NCBI RefSeq assembly: GCF_020833685.1
Contig: NZ_JACKZY010000001.1
Coordinates: forward strand, 942,578 to 1,006,577
Direction: 5' to 3'
DNA: 64,000 nt
From: Nitratireductor sp. B36
GTDB lineage: Bacteria; Pseudomonadota; Alphaproteobacteria; Rhizobiales; Rhizobiaceae
Part shown: piece by piece, positions 42,809 through 51,869 of the stretch
Numbering within the stretch: position 1 is the first letter of the stretch
Layout: each line of letters starts with the position of its first letter
Notes under the pieces: generated by a model
Seen by the model: only the letters and a program-made list of their open reading frames with translations
Database searches by the model: none
Told to the model about the DNA's origin: nothing
Made by a program: the position numbers and the translations under genes

Positions 42809-44005
42809 TTGCGCGTCGCCATCGTTCACTATTGGCTGGTCTCCATGCGCGGGGGCGAGAAGGTCGTTGAAGCCCTGTGCGACATGTATCCCGAGGCCGA
42901 TATCTTCACGCTCGTCTACGATGAAAGGCGGGTGTCGGAGAAGATCCGCAGCCACCGCGTCATCCCCTCCTTCTTGCAGAAAATCCCGGGGGCGCGGCGG
43001 CATTACCAATCACTCCTGCCACTGATGCCCTTTGCGTTGGAAAGCCTGGATGTCTCGGGCTACGACCTGATCATCTCAAGCGAATCGGGCCCCGCCAAGG
43101 GCATCACGCCCGGGCCGCAGGCAACGCATGTCTGCTACTGTCATTCACCCATGCGCTATGTGTGGGATCACTATCACTTCTATCGGGCGAACGCCGGCCT
43201 ACCGACACGAATGCTCATGCCGTGGATTGCACCGGCCCTGCGGGCATGGGACGTCACCACCGCTGCGCGTGTCGACGCTTTTGTTGCCAATTCACGCCAT
43301 GTGGCGGATCGGATCAGCAAGTATTACCGGCGTCGAGCCACCGTGCTCAATCCACCCGTGAACGTCGATGAGTTCGCGCCGGCAGCCGAATTGGGCGATC
43401 ACTATCTCGTGGCCGGCCAACTGGTTGGGTACAAGCGGGTCGATCTGGCCGTACGCGCTTTCACTCGGATGAACCGCAAGCTTGTCGTCATCGGGGAAGG
43501 ACCGGAAATGGCAGCCCTGAAACGCCTAGCCGGGCCCAGTGTGACGTTTCTGGGCCGGGCGCCCTTCGCACAACTCAAGGACATGCTTTCCCGCTGCAGG
43601 GCGCTGGTCTTTCCGGGAACAGAAGATTTCGGGATTGTGCCGGTGGAGGCGATGGCGAGCGGCCGGCCTGTGATCGCCCATGCAAGCGGGGGTGTGCTCG
43701 ATTCGATCGTCCCCGACCAGACCGGGCTCCTGTTCGAGGAACAGTCCGAGGCCGGACTCATTGAGGCGGTGCACCGCTTCGAGGCCATGGAAGGGTGCTT
43801 CCGTTCTGAGGATATGCGTCGTCACGCGCAACAGTTCAGCGATGCCCATTTCAAACAACGCATGCGACAGATCATTGAGGAGGAGATGGCCAGGCGAAAG
43901 CCGACCCCGGTTTTGTTATCGGGGGCCGTCCGCAAGCAGCCCTCGCTACGACCTCGCGTCGCCAGGGTGAAACTCTCCGACCCCCATCTGAGAAACGGAG
44001 CATGA
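42809..44005 (+). CDS. Glycosyltransferase family 4
   Basis: About 398 residues from the TTG at 42809, where the family N-terminus LRVAIVHYWLVSMRGGEKVVEAL begins and GGGAG stands upstream. The frame is open further to 42638 but those residues are unlike the family. GT4 signs are HSPMRYVWDHYHFY, AGQLVGYKRVDLAVRAF, VVIGEGPEMAALKRL and PGTEDFGIVPVEAMASGRPVIA (E-x7-E). It resembles mannosyl- or rhamnosyltransferases of capsule loci. It is divergent from the ExoF-like gene and followed eight bases later by a small coiled-coil gene. Confidence 0.83.
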   Translation: MRVAIVHYWLVSMRGGEKVVEALCDMYPEADIFTLVYDERRVSEKIRSHRVIPSFLQKIPGARRHYQSLLPLMPFALESLDVSGYDLIISSESGPAKGITPGPQATHVCYCHSPMRYVWDHYHFYRANAGLPTRMLMPWIAPALRAWDVTTAARVDAFVANSRHVADRISKYYRRRATVLNPPVNVDEFAPAAELGDHYLVAGQLVGYKRVDLAVRAFTRMNRKLVVIGEGPEMAALKRLAGPSVTFLGRAPFAQLKDMLSRCRALVFPGTEDFGIVPVEAMASGRPVIAHASGGVLDSIVPDQTGLLFEEQSEAGLIEAVHRFEAMEGCFRSEDMRRHAQQFSDAHFKQRMRQIIEEEMARRKPTPVLLSGAVRKQPSLRPRVARVKLSDPHLRNGA

Positions 44006-44012
44006 GAGAGCC

Positions 44013-44417
44013 ATGTTTTCAGCCTTACGCGTGCGCAGCGCGGTGCGCGAGCAGGAAACCGACGCAATGCGGCTCAAATCACTCACCTATACACTCGATC
44101 TTTTGGAGCGGGAGCTGATCGCCGAACGAAGCGGTCTGAGGGAGCGCTGCGAGCGGCTTTCTGCTACCGCAGCCTTTGCGCAGGAGCGCTTCGAGAGCCA
44201 TGGTCGCGAGAATGCGCTGTCGAGGCGGATCGATGACATGACCCGGTCCATGAAGGACTACACACGGAGGATGGCCGCACTCGAGCATCAGATCGAAATC
44301 GTCGGACAGTTGCGCGCAACCGCTTCAGACCTGGTCGAACCCGGAGAGCCACGAAAAGCATCAGGCTTGCGATCCATGCCGGAACCGCAGCCGCTACGCA
44401 CATGCCTCTCAAAATGA
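44013..44417 (+). CDS. Unrecognised small coiled-coil protein
   Basis: I do not recognise this 134-residue protein. Residues about 18-100 are almost wholly helical and charged (LLERELIAERSGLRERCERL, FAQERFESHGREN, MKDYTRRMAALEHQIEIVGQ), which predicts a coiled coil; the C-terminus is rich in proline. GAGAG precedes the ATG, and the gene begins eight bases after the GT4 stop, so translation with that gene is likely. A structural or assembly role in polysaccharide production is possible but unproven. Confidence 0.55.
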   Translation: MFSALRVRSAVREQETDAMRLKSLTYTLDLLERELIAERSGLRERCERLSATAAFAQERFESHGRENALSRRIDDMTRSMKDYTRRMAALEHQIEIVGQLRATASDLVEPGEPRKASGLRSMPEPQPLRTCLSK

Positions 44418-44788
44418 TTAGAGGAGCCCCGCCGATACGCTGACAAGATGAACGCTGTAACACCTAAGCGCAGGGGATTTGCCCCAACGTTCTATCTGCA
44501 GGATGCGCTTGGGCTTTTATGATTTCCAGCAGTTGGGAAGATTGAGAATCGTCAAGCATGAAACGCTAAACTACGGCCTTTATTGAGGTTTCCCGGCTTG
44601 GCGAAGTTCAAAAAACGAGGCTCCGGATCGCCAGTGCACAGGCCATGGCGAGGAATGACTTCCGGTCACAAGGAGAGGAACGGACCGGGAGCGTGGGAGG
44701 ACACGCGTAAGGATGGACACGTCCGGGGCGGGTTGGCTTCGCAGCGGGCGGTAGACCAGGAAAGGTCGGCGAACCGGGCAGAACTCTG
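44418..44788. other. 371-base gap before an unrecognised gene
   Basis: The first part holds the structured terminator-like element at 44463-44518. The remainder (44519-44788) has no gene that I can support; it probably contains the promoter of the gene starting at 44789, but I could not pick one convincing pair of hexamers. Confidence 0.45.
44463..44518 (+). terminator. Branched terminator-like RNA structure
   Basis: CCTAAGCGCA (44463-44472) pairs with TGCGCTTGGG (44504-44513) in ten pairs, one of them G-U. Inside, GGGG and CCCC of 44473-44485 form a small hairpin. CTTTTAT follows immediately. It lies 46 bases after the small coiled-coil gene and probably ends the GT4 transcript; a small structured RNA is the alternative. 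Confidence 0.6.
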
Positions 44789-45832
44789 ATGGCAAGCAGT
44801 GGCAGTTCAGAACGAGCACTTCAACACACAGACACCACCGGCATGCTCGCACTCATCGAAGAGAACATTCGTGTCTTCGATCTGAGCCTTTCTGGACTGC
44901 GTGTCGTGGTTCCCGTGGACAACCGGTTTCTTGCCGCCACCGCAGCGACGGCTCTGATGGCGGGAGCCGCTGCAGTAACCGCGGTGACACCGACGGCCAC
45001 GCGTTTCCAGTCAGCCGAGGAGGCGGCGGAGGCCACACGCACGCTGGTGGAGGCTGCGGGTCTTGTGAAGGGGCTTTCCGTGGACGAGCGTATCGATCAC
45101 GAGACCTGCCGCGCGACCAATGTTCTTCTCAACGGACCATCCATCCGCCCCATCACACGCTCACTCATCGAGCGCCTGCCCGACCATTCGGTCGTGGCGC
45201 TGATGCACGAGGCATGGATGACCCTGGCGGGCGAGGTGGACATCGAGGCGTGCCTTGAGCATGATATTCCTATCTCTGCCGTGAATGAATCGCATCCTCT
45301 GGTGGGCGCCAGAGATCGCCACGCGACCCTCTGTCTCGAATTGTTGAGGGAGGCAGGCATTCCGGTAGAGGGGGCGGACATCGCACTGATCTGCGACAAC
45401 CCCCTCTCTGATCCACTCGAACAGGGGCTAAGGCAGGCTGGCGCACAGGTGGCCGTGGTCGCGCACGCCAGCCAGATCTTCGGGCATGACTGGCGCGCCA
45501 TTCTTCTCGCCAAACGGCCGCGGGACGAACCAAGGCTGGGAATTCAGGACCTTGGCTGGATCGCCAAAAGCGCACCAGACGCAACGATCATCCAATACTG
45601 GGGCGATGTGGATCGAAAAGCGGCGCGCTATTTCGAGTTGAAAGTGTGGCCACAGCGCACCCCCGGTAAGGGGCAGTGGGGCATAGCTCTGGATACGCTG
45701 GGGCCCGAGCCGATATTGCAGCGCATCACGGCTGGCCTTAAAGCGGCACAAACGGTGCTGGCAGGACTGCCGACGGCACCTGACAGCCTGGCGCAAACCC
45801 TTACATCAACTGACATTTTCAACGGCGATTGA
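44789..45832 (+). CDS. Unrecognised protein with two Rossmann-like segments
   Basis: A 347-residue protein that I cannot place in a family. Two stretches look like beta-alpha-beta nucleotide-binding starts: LRVVVPVDNRFLAATAATALMAGAAAVTAV (about 35-65) and ADIALICDNPLSDPLEQGLRQAGAQVAVVAH (about 200-230), but neither has a strict GxGxxG. There is no signal peptide or membrane span. A conserved-looking block near 285 reads IIQYWGDVDRKAARYFELKVWP. It lies 117 bases before panB on the same strand, so it may be linked to pantothenate or branched keto-acid metabolism, but that rests only on position. Confidence 0.6.
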   Translation: MASSGSSERALQHTDTTGMLALIEENIRVFDLSLSGLRVVVPVDNRFLAATAATALMAGAAAVTAVTPTATRFQSAEEAAEATRTLVEAAGLVKGLSVDERIDHETCRATNVLLNGPSIRPITRSLIERLPDHSVVALMHEAWMTLAGEVDIEACLEHDIPISAVNESHPLVGARDRHATLCLELLREAGIPVEGADIALICDNPLSDPLEQGLRQAGAQVAVVAHASQIFGHDWRAILLAKRPRDEPRLGIQDLGWIAKSAPDATIIQYWGDVDRKAARYFELKVWPQRTPGKGQWGIALDTLGPEPILQRITAGLKAAQTVLAGLPTAPDSLAQTLTSTDIFNGD

Positions 45833-45949
45833 CATTCGGCAATCTTCCTTATCTGCCTTCGCATCCGCAAAAAACTATGTCATATCCCTGTCGCAATCGT
45901 TTGGTGGCGGAACATTCCGCATCGTTTCGATCTGCGAAGGGAGGAGAGT

Positions 45950-46783
45950 TTGAGCGCCAATGTAAGGGTTTCGGCCCTGACACCCCCTGATGTACTGGCA
46001 AGAAAGGGCGGTGCACCGCTTGTCTGCCTGACCGCCTACACCACCCCGCTTGCGCGTATCGTCGATCGGCACTGCGACATTGTGCTAGTGGGCGACAGTG
46101 TCGGCATGGTCCTGCATGGTCTGCCAAGCACAGTCGGTGTGTCTCTCGATATGATGATCATGCACGGGCAAGCCGTTCGGCGCGGCGTGGAGAAGGCGCT
46201 TCTTGTGGTGGACATGCCCTTCGGCAGCTATGAAGAATCACCGGAACAGGCTTTTCACAATGCCGCCCGCATCATGGCCGAAACCGGCTGCGGTGCCGTC
46301 AAGCTCGAAGGCGGCGAAACGATGGAAAAAACCATCAGATTTCTGACGCGGCGCGGCATTCCGGTCATGGCGCATATCGGCCTCACACCCCAGACCGTGA
46401 ATACTTTCGGCGGCTACAAGGTGCAAGGACGCGGCGACGATGCTTTCCACATCCTGCGTGACGCCGAAGCGGTTGCAGAAGCGGGCGCATTCTCTGTGGT
46501 GCTCGAAAAGCTTACAGCCACGCTGGCCGACCGCATCACGAAAACGATACCCATTCCCACCATCGGTATCGGCGCATCGCGTACCTGTGACGGACAGATA
46601 CTCGTGGTCGATGACATGCTTGGCATGTTCGATACGTTCCGGCCGAAATTCGTCAAGCGCTTCGCGGAGCTTGGCGAAGCTTCAGATGTGGCCGTCGCTT
46701 CCTATGCGCGGGAGGTTCGCTCCCGGGAGTTTCCCAGCGACGCTCATATTTTCACCGACGGAAAGAAGGGAAAGACGGAATGA
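45950..46783 (+). CDS. panB: 3-methyl-2-oxobutanoate hydroxymethyltransferase
   Basis: The 277-residue protein is Pan[65 protein letters not shown] and [14 protein letters not shown] are family motifs, including the metal-binding Asp residues. It makes ketopantoate from 3-methyl-2-oxobutanoate and methylene-tetrahydrofolate. The start is the TTG at 45950: GGGAGGAG lies directly upstream and no in-frame ATG is suitable. The stop overlaps panC (ATGA). Confidence 0.95.
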   Translation: MSANVRVSALTPPDVLARKGGAPLVCLTAYTTPLARIVDRHCDIVLVGDSVGMVLHGLPSTVGVSLDMMIMHGQAVRRGVEKALLVVDMPFGSYEESPEQAFHNAARIMAETGCGAVKLEGGETMEKTIRFLTRRGIPVMAHIGLTPQTVNTFGGYKVQGRGDDAFHILRDAEAVAEAGAFSVVLEKLTATLADRITKTIPIPTIGIGASRTCDGQILVVDDMLGMFDTFRPKFVKRFAELGEASDVAVASYAREVRSREFPSDAHIFTDGKKGKTE

Positions 46784-47637
46784 ACCCCTGCATCCTGCGC
46801 ACGGTCGCAGAACTGCGTGAGCGCGTTGGCACATGGCGCCGCGCTGGAGAGCGTGTTGCCGTCGTGCCCACCATGGGCGCCCTCCACCAAGGCCACCTGA
46901 GCCTAGTGGAGACGGCCAAGGCGCGTGCCGAGCGGGTGATCGTCACACTGTTCGTCAACCCGAAGCAGTTCAATAATCCTAACGACCTTGCCGCCTATCC
47001 GCGCACCGAGGCCGATGATGCGGCAAAGCTTGCGCCTTACGAAATTGATGTTCTGTTTGCTCCCTCGGTGGAGGAGATGTATGGCACCGGCTTCTCAACC
47101 ACCGTTTCGGTGACCGGCGTCAGTGAGGGGTTGTGCGGAGCTCATCGGCCCGGTCATTTTGACGGCGTTGCCACGGTGGTCACCAAACTGCTTCTTCAAA
47201 GCGGTGCCGACATAGCTTGTTTCGGCGAGAAGGATTTTCAACAGCTTCTGGTGGTGCGCCGGCTCGTTGCGGACCTCAACATCCCTGTCGAGATTGTCGG
47301 CTGTCCGACTGTGCGCGAAGCTGACAATCTGGCTCTCTCATCCCGCAATATACGCCTGACAGCCGCGCAGCGTCGCATCGCACCCGCAATTGCAGATGTT
47401 TTGCTGCAGAGTGCGGCGCGCCTTGCCGGCGGGGCTGACGCTGCTCCCGTTCTGGAAGCCGCGCAGACGGCCCTGCAAGGAGCGGGGTTTGACCGGGTGG
47501 AGTATTTCGAGCTGCGCGATGCAGAAACCCTGAAGCCTCTTCAGCGCGCCGATCGCCGTGCAAGGCTTCTCGCAGCCGCCTGGCTCGGTGAAACCCGGTT
47601 GATCGACAACGTCCCCGTCACCTCATCCAACGACTGA
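46780..47637 (+). CDS. panC: Pantothenate synthetase
   Basis: A 285-residue PanC with the expected motifs: [15 protein letters not shown] (the HxGH nucleotide loop), [43 protein letters not shown] and NLALSSRN (KMSKS-like). It joins pantoate and beta-alanine using ATP, the last step to pantothenate. The start overlaps the stop of panB by four bases, so the two are one operon. No panD is in the window. Confidence 0.96.
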   Translation: MNPCILRTVAELRERVGTWRRAGERVAVVPTMGALHQGHLSLVETAKARAERVIVTLFVNPKQFNNPNDLAAYPRTEADDAAKLAPYEIDVLFAPSVEEMYGTGFSTTVSVTGVSEGLCGAHRPGHFDGVATVVTKLLLQSGADIACFGEKDFQQLLVVRRLVADLNIPVEIVGCPTVREADNLALSSRNIRLTAAQRRIAPAIADVLLQSAARLAGGADAAPVLEAAQTALQGAGFDRVEYFELRDAETLKPLQRADRRARLLAAAWLGETRLIDNVPVTSSND

Positions 47638-47846
47638 AACCCATGGTCGTTCGGTCCCGGATTTTCAACGGCGCCGCCATAACGCCTGCGTGAACTCTGG
47701 TACCAATGGTTTTATCAAACGGGGCGGTTTTCCTCGCCACTGCTTGATTTCACAGTGATCATCCGTGCTGCGATGTTCCCGGCATCGGTACTGGCCATAT
47801 CCAGTCCGAAATCGTGAAGCAAACCAGTTTTTATACGGAAATTATT

Positions 47847-48089
47847 ATGAAAATAGCAGTTTTTGCCGCCCTCGCCACGCTTTACCTCGTCGCGCCCGCG
47901 GCGGCGCTCGAGCCGATCAAGGGAAGTTTGAACTACAACGCCGATCAATCCCCTCTGAACAGGACACCCGTGGGCTCGGTGACGTTCAACGAGTTCCACA
48001 GCGGCGGGAACCGCTACCGTGAAATCTATGTCGTTGAGCCCGATGGCCGCTTGAAAATCGTCAATCGCACGGTGGTCAGCGATTCATAA
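47847..48089 (+). CDS. Small secreted protein of unknown function
   Basis: An 80-residue protein starting MKIAVFAALATLYLVAPAAALEP, a clean signal peptide with probable cleavage after AAA. The mature part of about 58 residues has FNEFHSGGNRYREIYVVEPDGRLKIVNRTV and is not recognised. GGA precedes the ATG at ten bases. A solid rho-independent terminator follows 24 bases after its stop, supporting a real gene. An upstream in-frame ATG at 47814 would bury the signal peptide. Confidence 0.65.
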   Translation: MKIAVFAALATLYLVAPAAALEPIKGSLNYNADQSPLNRTPVGSVTFNEFHSGGNRYREIYVVEPDGRLKIVNRTVVSDS

Positions 48090-48112
48090 TCGCCAGTCCG
48101 TTTTCAACCTCG

Positions 48113-48139
48113 AACGGCCCTGCACTGCGGGGCCGTTTT
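48113..48139 (+). terminator. Rho-independent terminator
   Basis: AACGGCCC (48113-48120) pairs perfectly with GGGCCGTT (48130-48137), with a nine-base loop; four T residues end the right arm (48136-48139). It lies just after the small secreted-protein gene and faces the convergent AI-2E-family gene. Confidence 0.8.
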
Positions 48140-48170
48140 GATTTGGAGAGCGCGCTCGCACGACCTGATT

Positions 48171-49259
48171 TCACCGCTCCTCCTCCTCACCATTATGCAG
48201 CACTGCCTGAACATCATCCGCCAGCAGCAGGGCAATCGGCCGGGTGCTCTCGAAATTGGCCATGATGATGGCAATGATGGAGGTCAGCGGAATGGCGAGA
48301 ATGGCGCCGGGAATGCCCCACAAGGAGGACCACAGGGCCAGCGACACCAGCACGACGAATGGAGACATGTTTATCCGCCGTCCGATCATGCGTGGTTCCA
48401 GAGCATTGCCCACCCACATTTGCGCAGAAGTCAGCAAAACCGCCACCAGAAGCGTCGTCTGGAGTGAGCCATACTGTGCCAGTGTGAGAAGGACCGGGAA
48501 CATCACCCCCATCAGTGATCCGACATAGGGGATGTAGTTCAAAAGCCCGATCAAGACCGCCCAGAACAGGGCAAAATCGACACCAAAGAGCTTAAGCACG
48601 ACAAAGGACAGAGCACCCAGAATAACGTTCACGAACGTTTTGACCGCCAGATACTCTCCAATGCTGCGGTTGATGTCGCGCACGATCGTGTGGGTCTGGC
48701 TGGCCCGGTCTCTGGGAAGGGCTGCCGCAATCTTTCTCGCAAAGCCACCCCGCTCTGCCATCAAAAAGGTCGAGTAGACAACGGCCATGACAATGATGCC
48801 GGCCAGAGATCCGACCGAACCAAGGCTGACAGCCGCCAGGCGTTGCAAGTTGATGCGCCCCCACAGGGTCTCGACAAGGGTCGAAAGATTGGGAATCTCT
48901 TCGATGTCGAACCGTGAAAGGATGCCGGTGAGCATGTCTGTCAGGTTTTTCTGATACACCGGCAGACGCGCAATCACCTGTTCGGCGGTCCCCACCATCA
49001 CGCTGGCCAGCATGACAAGGGCCAGAACGAAAATCGCCAGAACAAGGCCGCGCCGCATCCACTCAGGAAGACGGCCTAGCACTGGCAGCCGCCCAAGCGC
49101 TTCGGACGCGGTCAAGAGAACGTAGACGGAGATCACCGCAATGAAGATCGGCATCAGGACCGAGCGGCCGACGACCAGTATCCACCCGACCAAAACCGCG
49201 AGAATGACGGCCAGAACCAGGGTTATAAATGCGCGAAGCGGGTCAGTTTTCTCCAGCAT
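48171..49259 (-). CDS. AI-2E family (TqsA/PerM-like) transporter
   Basis: The 362-residue membrane protein has the AI-2E_transport layout: two or three N-terminal spans, a soluble middle part (VMVGTAEQVIARLPVYQKNL to about residue 150), then the conserved region LFGVDFALFWAVLIGLLNYIPYVGSLMGVMFPVLL and GNALEPRMIGRRINMSPFVVLVSLALWSSLWG. The family includes autoinducer-2 and small-solute exporters; the substrate here is unknown. It overlaps the HdeD-like gene by 17 bases, so the pair is co-transcribed. Confidence 0.9.
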   Translation of the reverse strand: MLEKTDPLRAFITLVLAVILAVLVGWILVVGRSVLMPIFIAVISVYVLLTASEALGRLPVLGRLPEWMRRGLVLAIFVLALVMLASVMVGTAEQVIARLPVYQKNLTDMLTGILSRFDIEEIPNLSTLVETLWGRINLQRLAAVSLGSVGSLAGIIVMAVVYSTFLMAERGGFARKIAAALPRDRASQTHTIVRDINRSIGEYLAVKTFVNVILGALSFVVLKLFGVDFALFWAVLIGLLNYIPYVGSLMGVMFPVLLTLAQYGSLQTTLLVAVLLTSAQMWVGNALEPRMIGRRINMSPFVVLVSLALWSSLWGIPGAILAIPLTSIIAIIMANFESTRPIALLLADDVQAVLHNGEEEER

Positions 49260-49710
49260 GTCTCTTCAATCGCAATGACAGCAGCACGAGCCCGACACCG
49301 CTGGCCAACAGTTCCAGAGCCACGATCAGACCGAAATTGATCGTCACTCCGAGAAGCACAGGAAACACGCGGTCTCCGTGCAGACTGCGCCCCACCCAGA
49401 GTTTTGTCGCACCCGACGCCATCAAAATTGCTCCAAGGAGAAACCGCAACACGCGACCGTCGCCAAACGGGCCGAACAGAAGAGACAGACCGAGAAAGAC
49501 ACCGGCGAGTGCCAGCAGACCGGCACCGATCATCGCGGGGACACTGGGGGCCTTATAGGCCGCCCAGCCCTGAAGTCCGCCAACGATGATCAAAGCCCAG
49601 CCGCCCAATGTCAGTGTCAAACTGGAAGCGGAGCCGAGGTTGAAAAGGGCGGCAAGACCACCGATCAGGGCAACAATCCCAGCAAGCAGCCACAACATCC
49701 AGTGCTTCAT
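49243..49710 (-). CDS. HdeD-like (DUF308) membrane protein
   Basis: About 155 residues, nearly all in five or six short hydrophobic helices with Gly-rich turns (LTLTLGGWALIIVGGLQGWAAYKAP; IGAGLLALAGVFLGLSLLFGP). This is the pattern of HdeD/DUF308 proteins, some linked to acid stress. I set the start at 49710 (MKHWM) because GGAG lies upstream; an ATG at 49722 is in frame. It overlaps the following transporter gene. Confidence 0.75.
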   Translation of the reverse strand: MKHWMLWLLAGIVALIGGLAALFNLGSASSLTLTLGGWALIIVGGLQGWAAYKAPSVPAMIGAGLLALAGVFLGLSLLFGPFGDGRVLRFLLGAILMASGATKLWVGRSLHGDRVFPVLLGVTINFGLIVALELLASGVGLVLLSLRLKRHAGEN

Positions 49711-49751
49711 CTTCTTCTCCATCGGACCTTATACGCCAATTCGAACCGACG

Positions 49752-51323
49752 TTAGAGCAGCCACTCCACCGGAAGCCAGCCGACCACCACCGTTGCGATC
49801 TGCCGGAACCAGGTCGCGCCAGGCTCTTCCTGATAGATGACCGGATCCTGCTGCCGCCGTTCCTCGACCCAGACCATTTTGCTTTCGGGCGTAAGTCGAG
49901 GCTGATAGCTGACCAGTCCCAACCTATCGTCAAATCCATCGCTGATCTTCCGAGCCATGCTTTCGCTGTCAATCAGGAAGCCCATTTCGCAGTTCAGGAT
50001 TGCCGACCGCGGATCGAAGTTGAACGAGCCAATGAAGATGCGTTTGCCGTCAACTGCGAAGGTCTTCGCGTGCAGACTGGCGCCCGACAGTCCGAAAGGC
50101 TTCAGCTGCTTCTCCGAGCCCTGTGTCTCGCCACCCCGCAATTTCAATTCGTAGAGTTTCACACCTGCCTCAAGGAGGCCGCGTCGATATTTGGCGTAGC
50201 CGCTGTGCACGAGGAGCACATCCGTTGTGTTGAGAGCATTGGTCAGGATACGCACCTGCTTACCGGCCCTTGCGAGATCGCTGAAATAGGTGCTGCCGAT
50301 CTTGCTTGGCACAAAGTAGGCCGAAATCAGATCGAGCCGTTGTCGCGCTTCGCCGAGAATTGCGCCTAGCCGCATGATCATCAACTGGTCACGCGTGGCT
50401 TTCCCCTCGCCTTTCACCGGGTCATCGGCAACGAGTTGGACATCCGTCCATTCCAACGCGACACCGCCTCTGGCATAGCGTTCAGCGCTGCTTTCGAGCT
50501 CTGCCAGAACCGTCTGTGCTTCTTCGCTCGCCTTTACCTGTGCGACACGCGCATCGAATCCCTGAAGATCTCCGGACCCAGAAATGATCCTTTCGACTTC
50601 AAACACCGAAGCGCTGTTCCAATAGTCGTCAAATACCGCAGCCGTTTGCGGAACGATCGCCCCGGTCGCCAGCACATCCATATCCACGTAGAATGCTTCG
50701 CCGATCTGAAAATATTCGTCGCCAATGTTGCGGCCGCCAACGATTGCGGCAGCCCCGTCAACGACAAAGGACTTGTTGTGCATGCGCCGGTTCATGCGGA
50801 AGAAATCAAACATATAGCCAAAAAGTTTTGGCTGGCGCACGGTGGATGGGTTGAAAAGACGAATGTGGAAATTCGGTAGCGCGTTGAGGGCAGCCATATA
50901 GGGGTCAAGCCCCGGCACGCCATTGTCGTCCAGCAGCAAGCGCACTCGAACACCCCGCGCTGCTGCGTTGCGCAGAGCATCCAGCAGCAAAATCCCCGAA
51001 GTGTCATCGTGCCAGATGTAATATTGCGCGTCGATGGAGTTTTGCGCGCGCTCGATCAGTTCCAGCCGGCTCGCCAGGGCATCCTTGCCATCGGCTAACG
51101 GAAAGACACCCGTTTTGCCAGGATGCGCTGCTATGCCCGTCTCGAGAAGCTGGCCAAGCTGCGTTTCAGGATCTGCGGCAAAAGCCTCCTGGTGCTCTCG
51201 TTGCGAAATACCCGGCAACGGGAAGAGCAATCGGAGGACGACGACTGCCAGAACGATGGCAGCAGCTATAAAAATAACAGCGAACATAACCTGCTTTATA
51301 CGCACGAAGTCCCCCTTTCGCAC
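49752..51323 (-). CDS. Phospholipase D family protein, cardiolipin-synthase-like
   Basis: The 523-residue protein has one N-terminal membrane span (FAVIFIAAAIVLAVVVLRLLF) and two PLD motifs: HNKSFVVDGAAAIVGGRN near residue 180 and HAKTFAVDGKRIFIGSFNFDPRS near residue 417, both HxKx4D. Also present is IDAQYYIWHDDTSG, as in ClsC/YmdC-type proteins. It likely transfers phosphatidyl groups to make cardiolipin or related lipids at the inner membrane, though other PLD reactions are possible. It ends about 30 bases upstream of the HdeD-like gene on the same strand. Confidence 0.88.
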   Translation of the reverse strand: MRKGDFVRIKQVMFAVIFIAAAIVLAVVVLRLLFPLPGISQREHQEAFAADPETQLGQLLETGIAAHPGKTGVFPLADGKDALASRLELIERAQNSIDAQYYIWHDDTSGILLLDALRNAAARGVRVRLLLDDNGVPGLDPYMAALNALPNFHIRLFNPSTVRQPKLFGYMFDFFRMNRRMHNKSFVVDGAAAIVGGRNIGDEYFQIGEAFYVDMDVLATGAIVPQTAAVFDDYWNSASVFEVERIISGSGDLQGFDARVAQVKASEEAQTVLAELESSAERYARGGVALEWTDVQLVADDPVKGEGKATRDQLMIMRLGAILGEARQRLDLISAYFVPSKIGSTYFSDLARAGKQVRILTNALNTTDVLLVHSGYAKYRRGLLEAGVKLYELKLRGGETQGSEKQLKPFGLSGASLHAKTFAVDGKRIFIGSFNFDPRSAILNCEMGFLIDSESMARKISDGFDDRLGLVSYQPRLTPESKMVWVEERRQQDPVIYQEEPGATWFRQIATVVVGWLPVEWLL

Positions 51324-51424
51324 GATGGAATACCGGTTTTATCCCAACTGCGCGGATGCAAGGCAAGAAAGGCTTTTCGCGGAAGGCGCGGGCGTGTCTC
51401 AGCCGAGCCCGGCCTCGAGAGCAC

Positions 51425-51787
51425 TCAGGAGGCGAATGCGGCCTCGTAAATCTCGGGCTTGAAGCCGACCACTCGCCGGTCTCCGAGATCGAGAACGGGG
51501 CGCTTTATCATGCTGGGCTGGTCCTCCATCAGGTGGACGGCCTTTTCAGCATTCATGTCCGCCTTCTCAGCATCGGGAAGCTTGCGAAAGGTCGTGCCAG
51601 CCCGGTTCAACAGCTTTTCCCAGCCGACTTCTTCCACCCATGCTTTCAGGCGATCTCGTTCGATGCCAGCGGCCTTGTAGTCGTGGAACCTATAGGCAAT
51701 GTCATGCGCCTCAAGCCAGGTTCTCGCCTTCTTCATCGTGTCGCAGTTCTTGATGCCGTAGATCACGACAGGGCTTCCAACCGTCAT
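51425..51787 (-). CDS. ArsC/YffB-family (Spx-like) reductase
   Basis: A 120-residue thioredoxin-fold protein: VVIYGIKNCDTMKKARTWLEAHDIAYRFHDYKAAGI at the start, FRKLP in the middle and MIKRPVLDLGDRRVVGFKPEIYE near the end. It has a single N-terminal cysteine, like YffB and ArsC, and no CxxC. True arsenate reductase activity is doubtful; YffB-type proteins are usually annotated as glutathione-dependent reductases. The ATG at 51787 has GAGG close upstream. It stands alone downstream of the polyamine-type ABC operon. Confidence 0.86.
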   Translation of the reverse strand: MTVGSPVVIYGIKNCDTMKKARTWLEAHDIAYRFHDYKAAGIERDRLKAWVEEVGWEKLLNRAGTTFRKLPDAEKADMNAEKAVHLMEDQPSMIKRPVLDLGDRRVVGFKPEIYEAAFAS

Positions 51788-51869
51788 CCTCAGATACTCC
51801 CAGTCAAAGATTTTCCTCAAAGCCGATGCGTTGAGGTGATAGGCGTGTTTGAAGCCGGTTGGAAGTGCC

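Noticed and set aside
51425-51787. True arsenate reductase and part of an arsenic operon
   Set aside because: The protein fits the YffB/Spx-like branch and there are no arsenic-resistance genes nearby.
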